64,000 nucleotides of DNA. Source: Streptomyces sp. NBC_01775 (GTDB lineage Bacteria > Actinomycetota > Actinomycetes > Streptomycetales > Streptomycetaceae). A model generated the notes under the pieces. That model had not been told where the DNA came from. It was given only the letters and a program-made list of their open reading frames with translations, and made no database searches. Positions 32,739 to 41,405 of the stretch are shown one piece after another. Where the stretch lies: the NCBI RefSeq assembly GCF_035917675.1, contig NZ_CP109104.1, positions 6,696,001 to 6,760,000 on the forward strand, given 5' to 3'. Position 1 is the first letter of the stretch; the number at the start of each line of letters is the position of its first letter. The position numbers and the translations under genes are program-made.

Positions 32739-35123
32739 ATGGAACTGACTTACCACGAGATCATGAAGGCCGACCTGTCCGCACTGACCGCCACGGCCAA
32801 GGAATGGCGCTCGATGAGCAAGGGCTGCGGAAAGCTGCGCGACAACTACCGCGACCACGTTCGTGCCAAGCTCAAAGGCTGGGCAGGCGAATCTGCGGGG
32901 GCCTTCTGGATCTCCTCCGACACCACGCTTCATGAGTTCTCCGCAGCCAAGAAGCAGGCTCAGAAGATTGCGGAGCTTCTTGACGATGCCCACGACAGGT
33001 TGGCTGCGGCCAGGGAACACCTGAAGAGCGTGCGTCACGAAGCCACCCACAAAGGTGGCATGAAAGTCGACGATTACGGCAAGTGTACGATTGACACCGA
33101 GGGAATGCCGGAAGAGGAAGTGCAGAGCCTCTTGCGTAATCCCGGTCGAATGGATGCGGAAGCGACCTGGAACCGCCGCATCGAGGTGGCGGTCAAGCAC
33201 GTCGACGACGTGGACTACGAGAACCTGTTGGCGCTCAAGGCTGCGGCTACGGACACCGACGGCAAGGGCGATGCCGACGGCTTCAACAGCAAGGCCGTAG
33301 GCGATGTGGAGAAATACGCCGCCAACCGTACAGCGGACCTCGTTTCTCGTCTTGACCGCACGAAGGACGGGGCTGGCCTGACCGCCAAGGAACGCCACGA
33401 TGTTCAGGTGATGATGCGGGCGAACGCTGACGACAAGGGTTTCAACCGCACTCTCCTCAACTCTATCGGCCCCGATGGCCTGATCAAAGCAGAGAACGAG
33501 CTGCACGCACTGGCGTACAGCACGGACAAGGGTAACCGCTCCCAGTACCTAGGTATGGAAAAATCCTTGGCGACATCTTTGGTGACGGCTACCAGGATGC
33601 CGACGTTCCGCGATGGCAAGAAGGAGATTCCCGTCGGTTCGGCGGAGTACGCCAAGAAGTACCGTGCTTGGCTGCGTAGCGAAGACGGATCCTTCTACGA
33701 GAACTGGCGTAAGGACATGCGGAAGGCTGGAGCCGCAGAGTGGACGTTCGACTCCAGGGAGGCGGGCGGTATCGGGGGTTCGTCCTACAGCGGGCGCGGC
33801 TATCAGAGTCTGGTCACACTGATGGAGCACGGTGACGGGTACTCACCGCAGATGCTGCACGACCTCGGTGACGACATCCGTGGGGTGGAGGAGAAAGACC
33901 CGAATATCTGGGACCGGCGGGAGGAGGGCGTCGCTGGGGGGCCTTTCGAGAACGACCCGTACGACGGTGTTCTGGGCATCATGGCGAAAGATCCGGACGT
34001 TGCCGCCAGCTATCTGGACCCCTCCTCCGACCCGAACCCCGCAGACGGGAAGGACGGACGGAACGATCGTCTCGAATACCTCGTCAAGGACCGGGACTGG
34101 AAGGTTGTGGACACGGTGGGTGCCGACAATGCGTCCCGCGACGAGTTTGACAAGGTCGACAAGAACGCACGGGAGGGATTCGAGGCCGCGCTCAAGGCGG
34201 GCGCCACCGGTCGGCTCCCTGATTCAGTAGCCGGCTCCACGCCTCCGGACCATTCTGCGGCCAACGCCCATGTGATGACGGAGGCGGTACGGGTTTTCGG
34301 TGGCCCGCCAGGTGACGGTGAGGTTTCGCCGATCGCCAAGGACGGGGACTTCGTTGGTTTCCGGCGCGCGCTCGGGGAGATGATCGCGGATTACCCGGGC
34401 GATGTGCAGCGTTCGGTTACCGGGGACGATGAGTTTTCTGTGTACGGCAAGGCCGCTCGCTTCGATAATCCTGCACTTCATGAGTACCTAAACCAGGTCG
34501 GGCGAGATCCCTACGCACACGGAGTTGTCAAGGCTTCGCAGCAGATGTATACCGTCGAGCACTTGCGGGACGTGATCGGCAACCTTCCGTCGGGGACCGA
34601 TGCGAGTGATGTCCGGGATTATGCGGGCGATGCGGTTTCCGGGGGTGCCTACGTGTCAGGAGTCATGAGCGAGGCTAAGGCGGATGCCTTGTACGAAGAC
34701 AAGGTGGACGAGGCTGGGGACTTCAACAAGAAAGCCGATGAGGCCAGCAAGTGGGTAAATCGATTCGTGGGTTTGGGAACGGCGAACTCCGGAGGCGGAC
34801 CGCAAGGTCCGGGTGCGGTGCTGTCCACGCCTGTTGGGTGGGCGCAAGAAGATATCAACACTGCTGTTATGGAGCATATCAAGAAGGATGTACCCGAGGA
34901 GGGGGAAAAGGCGGACGCCGCAGGTAGGTATGCCTTCGCGCAGACGCAACAGAACACGCGTGACTTCTACCGCGATTATGCTGAAAGTATCGGGAAGGCG
35001 GCTGGCCTTGACGAACCTCTTCTCAGGAGCGCGCAGGACGGCGCCAGAGTGCAGGCCGAAGCCAAATTCCAGGAAGGAGCCGGAACGGTACGCTCACGTG
35101 GGGGTTCGGGTGGCGGTGGATAG
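32739..35123 (+). CDS. Large WXG/ESX-associated protein (DUF6571-like)
   Basis: 794 residues; ATG 32739 follows GAGGAAG. The N-terminus MELTYHEIMKADLSALTATAKEW, then WAGESAGAFWISS and helices with AKKQAQKIAELLDDAHDRLAAAREHL, is the WXG100-type entry of putative type VII secretion substrates. The remaining 650 residues are largely helical with acidic, Gly-rich turns; MLHDLGDDIRGVEEKDPN and DGVLGIMAKDPDVAASYLDP recall DUF6571 proteins of Streptomyces. It ends in a Gly-rich tail after helices rich in QTQQNTRDFYRDYAES. No catalytic toxin domain is recognised. GC is near 60 percent against over 70 in neighbours, and rarer codons appear, suggesting later acquisition. Confidence 0.75.
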   Translation: MELTYHEIMKADLSALTATAKEWRSMSKGCGKLRDNYRDHVRAKLKGWAGESAGAFWISSDTTLHEFSAAKKQAQKIAELLDDAHDRLAAAREHLKSVRHEATHKGGMKVDDYGKCTIDTEGMPEEEVQSLLRNPGRMDAEATWNRRIEVAVKHVDDVDYENLLALKAAATDTDGKGDADGFNSKAVGDVEKYAANRTADLVSRLDRTKDGAGLTAKERHDVQVMMRANADDKGFNRTLLNSIGPDGLIKAENELHALAYSTDKGNRSQYLGMEKSLATSLVTATRMPTFRDGKKEIPVGSAEYAKKYRAWLRSEDGSFYENWRKDMRKAGAAEWTFDSREAGGIGGSSYSGRGYQSLVTLMEHGDGYSPQMLHDLGDDIRGVEEKDPNIWDRREEGVAGGPFENDPYDGVLGIMAKDPDVAASYLDPSSDPNPADGKDGRNDRLEYLVKDRDWKVVDTVGADNASRDEFDKVDKNAREGFEAALKAGATGRLPDSVAGSTPPDHSAANAHVMTEAVRVFGGPPGDGEVSPIAKDGDFVGFRRALGEMIADYPGDVQRSVTGDDEFSVYGKAARFDNPALHEYLNQVGRDPYAHGVVKASQQMYTVEHLRDVIGNLPSGTDASDVRDYAGDAVSGGAYVSGVMSEAKADALYEDKVDEAGDFNKKADEASKWVNRFVGLGTANSGGGPQGPGAVLSTPVGWAQEDINTAVMEHIKKDVPEEGEKADAAGRYAFAQTQQNTRDFYRDYAESIGKAAGLDEPLLRSAQDGARVQAEAKFQEGAGTVRSRGGSGGGG

Positions 35124-35748
35124 ATTTGAGCGCCCCGCGAGGTGGCCCTGTTCCGGATGGGTGCGGGCTGTCTTCCTCGTCTTCTGGATCGTCGCGTCAA
35201 CGGTGCTCGTTTCCTGCGACAGTTCTCCCCCCCCGCGCGAATACTCAATTCCCGATAATCTCTGTGGGCTCTCACTGCCGCAGCGTAGTTACTCTACGCT
35301 TTTTGGGTCTGGCGGTAAAATTAGGCGTGATGACAACCTCGAAAAACTGGGGAGTCCTGAAGTGAGATTGCAGGGGTGCCGGTACTTCGTGGACGATAAG
35401 CCCACTGTTTCCGTTTCGGGTGACTGGGTCAAGAAGAACGATCAGGTCGAGCCCTCGACCCCGCGCGCGGTGGTCCGGGAGCGGGCGGGGGCCAAGCCGA
35501 GGAAGTATGCCGGGCGTTACGACGTGGCTACCTGGCGGGCCGGCGCCGTTGCGGCGCTGGACTGTCCACGCCCTTCCGAGGACGAGGACAGGTCGTTCAG
35601 TAGACTTCTGCTCGACATCCATGCCAACGACACCCAGCTGAGCGACGACCCCGACCGCGCCCACAAGGTCTTCGGCAAGCTGGCGCAGGACGCCATGGGT
35701 GAGGTCATGAAGAAGCTCGACTGCAAAAGGAAGCCGAAGACGGCGTGA
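35110..35748 (+). CDS. Lipoprotein, third gene of the low-GC operon
   Basis: 212 residues from a GTG that overlaps the preceding gene by 14 bases; GGGGG lies five bases upstream. One membrane helix (VRAVFLVFWIVASTVLVS) ends in a lipobox LVSC with Cys at residue 36. The mature protein has three further Cys (NLCGLSLP, LQGCRYFV, ALDCPRP), the pattern CGL-S-LP plus GCRYFV recalling DUF3558-like actinobacterial lipoproteins, though I am not sure. It may be an immunity or accessory protein for the large gene product (inference). Two earlier in-frame GTGs (35098, 35116) are alternative starts. Confidence 0.7.
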   Translation: MAVDRFERPARWPCSGWVRAVFLVFWIVASTVLVSCDSSPPPREYSIPDNLCGLSLPQRSYSTLFGSGGKIRRDDNLEKLGSPEVRLQGCRYFVDDKPTVSVSGDWVKKNDQVEPSTPRAVVRERAGAKPRKYAGRYDVATWRAGAVAALDCPRPSEDEDRSFSRLLLDIHANDTQLSDDPDRAHKVFGKLAQDAMGEVMKKLDCKRKPKTA

Positions 35749-35763
35749 TTCACCTTCACTGCG

Positions 35764-35790
35764 CCCGCCCCGCGCGGGTCGCGGGGCGGG
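35764..35790 (+). terminator. Perfect hairpin ending the low-GC operon
   Basis: CCCGCCCCGCG (35764-35774) pairs perfectly with CGCGGGGCGGG (35780-35790) around CGGGT, sixteen bases after the lipoprotein stop. It separates the operon from npdG. Confidence 0.8.
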
Positions 35791-35807
35791 GTGGCAGGAT
35801 GCGGCGT

Positions 35808-36536
35808 ATGACTTCTCCTGCTTCTTCCGCCCCCGAAGGCGGTGCCGCCAAGGCCGCCGCGCCCAAGAAGGACCCCTGGGAGCTGCCCGATGTCTCCGGG
35901 CTGACCGTCGGCGTGCTCGGTGGTACCGGGGACCAGGGGCGCGGGCTCGCCTACCGGCTCGCGCGGGCCGGGCAGCAGGTGATCATCGGCTCGCGGGCCG
36001 CCGAGCGGGCCCAGCAGGCGGCCGACGAGCTCGGCCACGGTGTGCGGGGCGCGGAGAACGCCGCGTGCGCCCGGGACTCCGACATCGTGATCATCGCGGT
36101 GCCGTGGGAGGGCCACTACAAGACCGTCGAGTCGCTCCGCGAGGAGCTGCGGGGCAAGCTCGTCGTCGACTGCGTCAATCCGCTCGGCTTCGACAAGAAG
36201 GGCGCCTACGCGCTGGTGCCCGAGGAGGGGAGCGCGGCCGAGCAGGCCGCCGCGCTGCTGCCCGAGTCGCGGGTGACCGCCGCCTTCCACCACCTGTCGG
36301 CGGTGTTGCTCTCCGACCCCGAGGTGAGCGAGATCGAGACCGATGTGATGGTGCTCGGCGAGGTGCGGTCCGACTGCGAGATCGTGCAGGCGCTGGCGGG
36401 GCGCATCCCCGGGATGCGCGGGGTCTTCGCCGGACGGCTGCGCAACGCGCACCAGGTGGAGTCGCTGGTCGCCAACCTCATCTCCGTCAACCGCCGTTAC
36501 AAGGCGCACGCGGGCGTCCGCCTCACCGACATCTGA
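35808..36536 (+). CDS. npdG: NADPH-dependent F420 reductase
   Basis: Transfers hydride between NADPH and cofactor F420, supplying reduced F420 for reductases and biosynthetic enzymes. 242 residues. The Rossmann motif GVLGGTGDQGRGLAYRLARAG and IIGSRAAERAQQAADEL fit the archaeal and actinobacterial Fno/NpdG family; DIVIIAVPWEGHYKTVESL and the VDCVNPLGFDKKG block are highly typical; the C-terminal LISVNRRYKAHAGVRLTD segment is the dimer interface. ATG at 35808 with AGGA seven bases upstream; an ATG at 35799 is possible. Residues 1-30 are a Pro/Ala-rich tail. Confidence 0.92.
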   Translation: MTSPASSAPEGGAAKAAAPKKDPWELPDVSGLTVGVLGGTGDQGRGLAYRLARAGQQVIIGSRAAERAQQAADELGHGVRGAENAACARDSDIVIIAVPWEGHYKTVESLREELRGKLVVDCVNPLGFDKKGAYALVPEEGSAAEQAAALLPESRVTAAFHHLSAVLLSDPEVSEIETDVMVLGEVRSDCEIVQALAGRIPGMRGVFAGRLRNAHQVESLVANLISVNRRYKAHAGVRLTDI

Positions 36537-36549
36537 GGGCACGGGCGCG

Positions 36550-37233
36550 GTGGGGGAGCAGCGGAAGTACAAGGGGTACGTGGTGGCGGCCGTCATCGCG
36601 GGGGTGCTGGCGAGCTGTACCGGCTCCCATTCCGGCGCGGGCTCCGGCACCGGGTCAGGCTCCGGCACCGCTTCTGGCCCGGGCTCGCGCTCCGACGACG
36701 GCTCGCACGCGCCCCTGAGCGTCGGCAGGGTCAAGGAGATGGCGGCCGACCCCGGCGAGACCTGTCCGGTGCCGTTCGACATGGCCGCCGCCGCGAAGTC
36801 CGCCCGGATCGGGGAGCGGATCCGGGCGGGCACCGTCAGCGGTGAGACCGCGGACAAGAGCGATCCGAGCGCGCCGCTGACCCTGTTCAAGGGTGCGCTG
36901 GTGAGCTGCGGTTACGGCATCGGCAAGGAGAAGGCGCACGTGTTCACCGTCGGCGTCGGCAAGGGGACGGCCGTCGGCGTGCTGCTCCCGCAGGTCCAGC
37001 ACGACGCGGGCATGGCAATGACGGAGCTGAAGGCCTACGCCGCGGAGGCGTCCAAGGCACCCGCCGGCAAGCCCGTGCTCACCCCCAGCGGGAACGTCGC
37101 CTCCGTACGGCTCTCCGCCGACGGCAAGGGCGACCTCGCGCTGGTCGTCTCCCTCGGCGAGGACAGGACCGCGCTCACCAAGACGCAGGTCACGGACCTG
37201 ACCGGGAAGCTGGCGGACCAGGCACACGGCTGA
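36550..37233 (+). CDS. Putative lipoprotein
   Basis: 227 residues; Lipobox VLASC with Cys 23, followed by a Gly/Ser/Thr-rich linker to about residue 55. The folded part contains KEMAADPGETCPVPFDM and VSCGYGIG (likely disulfide partners), then a beta-alpha-beta pattern (VFTVGVGKGTAVGVLLPQV, LVVSLGEDRTALTKTQV). No known family recognised. GTG start 14 bases after npdG, so it may be co-transcribed with it. Surface-located, function unknown. Confidence 0.75.
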   Translation: MGEQRKYKGYVVAAVIAGVLASCTGSHSGAGSGTGSGSGTASGPGSRSDDGSHAPLSVGRVKEMAADPGETCPVPFDMAAAAKSARIGERIRAGTVSGETADKSDPSAPLTLFKGALVSCGYGIGKEKAHVFTVGVGKGTAVGVLLPQVQHDAGMAMTELKAYAAEASKAPAGKPVLTPSGNVASVRLSADGKGDLALVVSLGEDRTALTKTQVTDLTGKLADQAHG

Positions 37234-37365
37234 CGGCACCACAGCGCCGTACGGGGCGGCGCGCCGCGCTCGGCTGACGGCGCCCCGCATGCGCGCCGCG
37301 CCGTGCCCGCCCATCATGGGACAGCGGCGTCCGGCCAGAGCGGCGGGGCCGCCAGGAGGCGCGGA

Positions 37366-38937
37366 ATGGGAACGGAGCCGGGGTCCGCCGCCGCACGGGC
37401 AGGGGCGTCCGGGAAGTACGTCCCCGACCCCCGGCGCTGGAAGGCCCTCACGGTCTGTCTGATCGTCGGCTTCATGGCGCTGCTCGACGTCTCGATCGTG
37501 AACGTGGCGCTGCCCGCCATCGAGAAGGGCCTGGGCGCCTCCGAGTCCGCCCTCTCGTGGGTGGTCTCCGGCTACGCGCTCACCTTCGGCCTCGTACTCG
37601 TGCCCTCCGGCCGGCTGGGCGACGCGCTCGGGCGGCGTACGGCCTTCTTCGCGGGCCTCGTGCTGTTCACCGTCGCCTCCGTGGTCTGCGGCCTGGCGCA
37701 GGACCCGAGCTGGCTGGTGATCGCGCGGCTCGTCCAGGGCATCGGCGGCGGGCTGTTGATGCCGCAGATCTCCGGCATGATCCAGCAGCTCTTCCGGGGC
37801 GCCGAGCGGGGCAAGGCGTTCGGCCTGCTCGGCTCCACCATCGGCATCTCCACCGCGGTCGGACCGCTGCTGGGCGGGCTGCTCATCCAAGCGTTCGGGG
37901 CCGCTGAGGGCTGGCGCTGGGTGTTCTTCGTCAACCTGCCCATCGGCGTGCTGGCCTTCTGTCTCGGACTGCGCCTGGTGCCCGCCGCCTGCGCGGAGCG
38001 CGACAGCTCGCGGCGGGAGTCCTTCGACCCGTTCGGGGTGCTGCTGCTGGGCGCCGGGGTCATCGCGATCATGCTGCCGCTGGTGGAGGAGCGCCAGTGG
38101 CAGGGGCCGGGAAAGTGGCTGCTGGAGCCGGTGGGGGTGCTGCTGATCTTCGCGTTCCTGCGGTGGGAGCGGTCCTATCTGCGCGCGGGGCGCGAGCCCC
38201 TGGTGGACCTGCGGCTGTTCGCCGACCGCTCGTACTCGCTGGGCGCGCTGCTGGGGCTGCTCTACTTCGCGGGGTTCACTACGATCTTCTTCGTCTTCAC
38301 CCTCTTCCTCCAGAACGGGATGCGCTACAGCGCCCTCCAGGCGGGCCTCTCGCTGACGCCGTTCGCGGTCGGCTCGGCGGTCTCGGCGGCCGTCGGCGGG
38401 CGCTTCGTCATCCGGGTCGGGCGGCCACTGATCGCCGCCGGGCTGGTGCTGGTGGCGATCGGGCTCGGCGGTGCGGGGCTGGCCGTGCACGAGGTGCAGA
38501 ACCACTCGGTGGGCTGGGCGATGGCCCCGCCGATGCTGGTGGCCGGGCTCGGCTCCGGGCTGGTGATCTCCCCGAACCAGACCCTGGCGCTCCAGTCCGT
38601 ACCGATCGCCCAGGGCGGCGCGGCGGGCGGGGTGCTCCAGACCGGGCAGCGCATCGGGTCGGCGGCGGGGGTCGCGGCCGTCGGCGCGGTCTTCTTCGCC
38701 TGGCTGGCCAGCAGCCACGACTGGGCGACGGCGCTGGACTACGGCCTGTTGGCGGCGCTGTGCTTCGTCGTCGCCGCGCTGGTCGTCGCACTCTTCGACG
38801 TGATGTACGGGAGGCGGGAGGCACGCCGGGAGGGGCAGGAACGGGGGGAGGGGGCACGCGGGGCGGAGACGCGCCCGGAGGGGCAGGAACAGGGGAAGGG
38901 GGCGGACGGGGCGAGCGCCGCCGGTCCGGCAGGGTGA
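37366..38937 (+). CDS. MFS multidrug efflux pump (DHA2, EmrB/QacA type)
   Basis: 523 residues with about fourteen membrane helices. The first helix VCLIVGFMALLDVSIVNVALPAIE carries the D(V/S)IVNVALP motif of DHA2 pumps; SWVVSGYALTFGLVLVPSGRLGDALGRR and RLVQGIGGGLLMPQISGMIQQLF are also typical. The C-terminal tail is charged and rich in EGQE/GARR repeats. ATG at 37366 follows AGGAGG six bases upstream. No TetR regulator adjacent, so local control is not visible. Confidence 0.9.
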   Translation: MGTEPGSAAARAGASGKYVPDPRRWKALTVCLIVGFMALLDVSIVNVALPAIEKGLGASESALSWVVSGYALTFGLVLVPSGRLGDALGRRTAFFAGLVLFTVASVVCGLAQDPSWLVIARLVQGIGGGLLMPQISGMIQQLFRGAERGKAFGLLGSTIGISTAVGPLLGGLLIQAFGAAEGWRWVFFVNLPIGVLAFCLGLRLVPAACAERDSSRRESFDPFGVLLLGAGVIAIMLPLVEERQWQGPGKWLLEPVGVLLIFAFLRWERSYLRAGREPLVDLRLFADRSYSLGALLGLLYFAGFTTIFFVFTLFLQNGMRYSALQAGLSLTPFAVGSAVSAAVGGRFVIRVGRPLIAAGLVLVAIGLGGAGLAVHEVQNHSVGWAMAPPMLVAGLGSGLVISPNQTLALQSVPIAQGGAAGGVLQTGQRIGSAAGVAAVGAVFFAWLASSHDWATALDYGLLAALCFVVAALVVALFDVMYGRREARREGQERGEGARGAETRPEGQEQGKGADGASAAGPAG

Positions 38938-39024
38938 GGGAGAATGGCCCTCGCACACCGCACCCGCACACCGTGCAGCCAGCGCGCCCACCGGCGCACC
39001 GACCATCCCGTGGAGAGCCCGACC

Positions 39025-39207
39025 ATGCCAGCCCGCGTCCCGAGGGGCCTCACCCTCTACGCCACCGTCATCTGCCTGCTCGCCGTCGTCGCGGCGGTGG
39101 TCTCCTTCGCGTACGGCAGCTGGCTCGGCGTGGTCTGGATCCTCCTGGCGGGCCTCACCTCGAACATGGCCTGGTACTACCACCGGCGGAGGACCGCGCG
39201 GCAGTAG
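39025..39207 (+). CDS. Small membrane protein
   Basis: 60 residues from an ATG with GGAGAG nine bases upstream: two hydrophobic helices (TLYATVICLLAVVAAVVSFAYG and LGVVWILLAGLTSNMAWYY) and a basic tail HRRRTARQ. An earlier frame opening at 38944 has no ribosome site. Conserved-looking short protein of unknown function. Confidence 0.7.
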   Translation: MPARVPRGLTLYATVICLLAVVAAVVSFAYGSWLGVVWILLAGLTSNMAWYYHRRRTARQ

Positions 39208-39319
39208 TCACGCGCGCACCTCACGGCACCCCCGCGCGCACCCCACGACGCTCACGCGCGCACCTCACGGCGCCACGGGACGAAGACGCCCGCGGTTACC
39301 GGCACGAAGACGCCCCCGG

Positions 39320-40117
39320 CTACGGCACGAAGACGTTCTGCGGCTCGCCCTGCCAGAAGCGGAAGTATTCGAGGCCGAGGAAGGTCTCCAGCTCGGAGAC
39401 GCCCAGGACGCGGAGCAGGGAGTCGATGGCGGTCCAGAAGGCGCCGTTGATCTCCGGGATCCACAGGCAGCCGAAGACGATCAGGATCCCGAAGTTGGAG
39501 AACGGCTCTGCCTGGCGCCGCACCTTCTCCGACAGCCAAGGCTCGATGATGCCGAACCCGTCCAGCCCCGGCACGGGCAGCAGGTTCAGCAGCGCCGCCG
39601 TCACCTGGAGCAGCGCGAGGAAGGCCAGCGCGCAGCGGAAGGCGACCGGCACGTCCCCCATGGCGTCGAGCAGGAACGGCGCGGTCAGCAGCGCGGCGAA
39701 CAGCGCGTTGGTCAGCGGGCCCGAGGCCGAGATGAGGCTGTGCTTCAACTTGCCCGAGATCCGGCCCCGCTCGATATAGACCGCGCCGCCCGGCAGCCCG
39801 ATCCCGCCCATGATGACGAAGATCACTGGCAGCACGATGCTGAGCAGCGCGTGGGTGTACCGCAGCGGGTTGAGCGTCAGGTAGCCCTTCGCGCCGACCG
39901 ACAGGTCCCCGGCCCGCAGCGCGGTGCGCGCGTGCGCGTACTCGTGCAGGCAGAGCGAGACGATCCAGCTGGAGACGACGAAGAAGAAGACGGACACGCC
40001 CGTCACCTCCGCCCAGCCGGACCACACGGCCCAGCCGGAGATGGCCATGATCGCGACGAGCCCGAGGAAGACCGGGCTGATGCGGTGGTGCTCCGGGTGG
40101 GTGGATGCGCTGGTCAT
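39320..40117 (-). CDS. Site-2 protease-type (M50) membrane metalloprotease
   Basis: 265 residues, six membrane helices. HEYAH (residues 58-62) is the zinc HExxH motif in helix 2; NLLPVPGLDGFGI carries the third ligand region (NxxPxxxLDG). The YLTLNPLRYTHALLSIVLPVIFVIMGG and SASGPLTNALFAALLT blocks are typical of the short actinobacterial Rv/SCO-type site-2 proteases. No PDZ domain and no regulator gene nearby, so targets are unknown. ATG at 40117; upstream in-frame codons extend to 40270 over a low-complexity region with the tandem repeat and are unlikely to be coding. Confidence 0.9.
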   Translation of the reverse strand: MTSASTHPEHHRISPVFLGLVAIMAISGWAVWSGWAEVTGVSVFFFVVSSWIVSLCLHEYAHARTALRAGDLSVGAKGYLTLNPLRYTHALLSIVLPVIFVIMGGIGLPGGAVYIERGRISGKLKHSLISASGPLTNALFAALLTAPFLLDAMGDVPVAFRCALAFLALLQVTAALLNLLPVPGLDGFGIIEPWLSEKVRRQAEPFSNFGILIVFGCLWIPEINGAFWTAIDSLLRVLGVSELETFLGLEYFRFWQGEPQNVFVP

Positions 40118-40595
40118 GGGGCCAGACCGTACCGGCCCGAGGGCATGCCCCGCGAACTGCCCACGCGGTACGGGTGTTTGCGAGACGGCGCGCCCGTGCC
40201 CGGCCGACGGCTGGGCAAGCCCGCCCCGGGGCGGGGCCCGCGACGGCACTCGCGTGGCCTGCGACGGCACTCGTGCGGCGTGCGATGGCGCTTACGGGGC
40301 CCGCGACGGCACTTGCGTGGGGTCCGCGACGGCACTCGCGCGGCGCGCGGCGCGAGTTCGGCTGAACGTCAGCGCCTTTCTTTCCGTATTCAACTTTCAG
40401 ACGGAGTCCGCCTGAGGCAAATGGAGCCCGCATGAGCCGGATCGCGCGTTCAGAGCACGTCACAGCACGGCAGACAACGAGCGATTCTCCGGCGACGGAA
40501 TCCCCGCCCGGGCCCGCTCAGGCCGGCCACCCATTCCCGCGATCCACCCGCGCCTTCGCCTGGCCGGTGGCCCTCCGGACAGGGGAGGCGCGGAC
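40118..40595. other. Intergenic region with 21-bp tandem repeats
   Basis: No convincing gene. Open frames on both strands are Arg/Ala repeats produced by the tandem array at 40240-40346. The interval also holds the promoter of the M50 protease and, near 40385-40430, an AT-richer stretch likely to hold a promoter for the small genes downstream. Confidence 0.55.
40240..40346. repeat. Five degenerate 21-bp tandem repeats
   Basis: The unit GCGACGGCACTCGCGTGGCCT starts at 40240, 40261, 40282, 40303 and 40326 (the fourth copy is 23 bp). Copies 2-5 differ by a few bases. The array is divisible by three but no ribosome site leads into it. Confidence 0.8.
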
Positions 40596-40934
40596 ATGGG
40601 CGTGATGACGATCCGCGTCTCCCGGGACGCCGGCCGGTCGTGGGGCAGACAGCGCAGGTTCCGGGCCGGGACCCCGCTGGTGACCACGACCTGGCCGCCG
40701 TGCCGATGTCCGGGCTGTTCCGCCGCCGCGGCGAGTAGCGCGAGCGCGACGCGAGCGGAAAGAGCGGTCGCCGCCATCACACAGGCGGCCCGAGCGGAGG
40801 CCACCCGGTGTCCGCACTGTCGACAAGAGCGGCGCGTCTTCGGCAGCGAGGTGGCGCAGGGCAGCTACCGGCCGGTCGTGGTCACCGGTACTTGTGCCTG
40901 CTCCGATGCTGCCGGCGGCGGCCACCCGGCGTGA
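40596..40934 (+). CDS. Small protein with Cys pairs
   Basis: 112 residues from an ATG with GGGGAGG seven bases upstream. Basic N-terminus (TIRVSRDAGRSWGRQRRF), then CRCPGC and RCPHCRQE as two CxC/CxxC elements plus a CACSDA end, together a possible zinc site. No membrane segment. Followed after 12 bases by another Cys-containing small gene with its own ribosome site, so the two form a short unit. Low confidence in function; possibly a phage- or plasmid-like accessory protein. Confidence 0.55.
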   Translation: MGVMTIRVSRDAGRSWGRQRRFRAGTPLVTTTWPPCRCPGCSAAAASSASATRAERAVAAITQAARAEATRCPHCRQERRVFGSEVAQGSYRPVVVTGTCACSDAAGGGHPA

Positions 40935-40946
40935 GGTGGGGCTCCC

Positions 40947-41246
40947 ATGGTGATGCCTGAACGCGGCGATGCCGTCGAGCGGTTGGTGCGGCCCGGCCAC
41001 TGCGTGCGCTGTGGCCGGCGTGTGCGGGAGGCCATGACGGTGGCGATGGTGCAGGGCAGTTCCGGGCCCGGCCGCACCGTCGATGCCTGCCTCCCGCACG
41101 CCCGTGAGTACGCCGCCTACGCGCTGGCCCCGCAGTGGCTCCGCGACGACCTCGCCGCCCTCGATGCCGCGCGCCTCCCCGCACGCCGCGCCTTTCCGCA
41201 CACGGCGCGCCCCCCTCGTGCTCCGTGTGAGGAACACCGCGCGTGA
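40947..41246 (+). CDS. Small Cys-containing protein, second of pair
   Basis: 99 residues; GAGGTGGGG lies upstream of the ATG. GHCVRCGRRVREAMTVAMVQGSSGPGRTVDACLPHAREYAAY has the layout of a small zinc-ribbon (CxxC ... C...H), as in the frequent short Streptomyces proteins beginning with a CxxCG hook. The tail after residue 75 is Arg/Pro-rich and may be an extension into repeat DNA. Likely co-translated with the previous gene. Confidence 0.6.
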   Translation: MVMPERGDAVERLVRPGHCVRCGRRVREAMTVAMVQGSSGPGRTVDACLPHAREYAAYALAPQWLRDDLAALDAARLPARRAFPHTARPPRAPCEEHRA

Positions 41247-41318
41247 GGAGCGCCCCGCGCAGGACCGCAACGCCCCGTGCGGGAACGCCCCGCGTGGGAA
41301 CGCCCGGAGCTGCGGGGC

Positions 41319-41367
41319 GTCGAACGTCGAACGTCGAGTGTCGGGCGTCAGGCGTCGAACGTCGGGT
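41319..41367. repeat. Seven heptamer tandem repeats
   Basis: GTCGAAC, GTCGAAC, GTCGAGT, GTCGGGC, GTCAGGC, GTCGAAC, GTCGGGT follow one another without gaps, between two convergent genes. Heptamers cause frameshifts if copies change, so this is noncoding microsatellite DNA. Confidence 0.85.
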
Positions 41368-41405
41368 GAATCGTCGCTCCGAGGCGCGAGATGCGTCGGC
41401 CGGGG

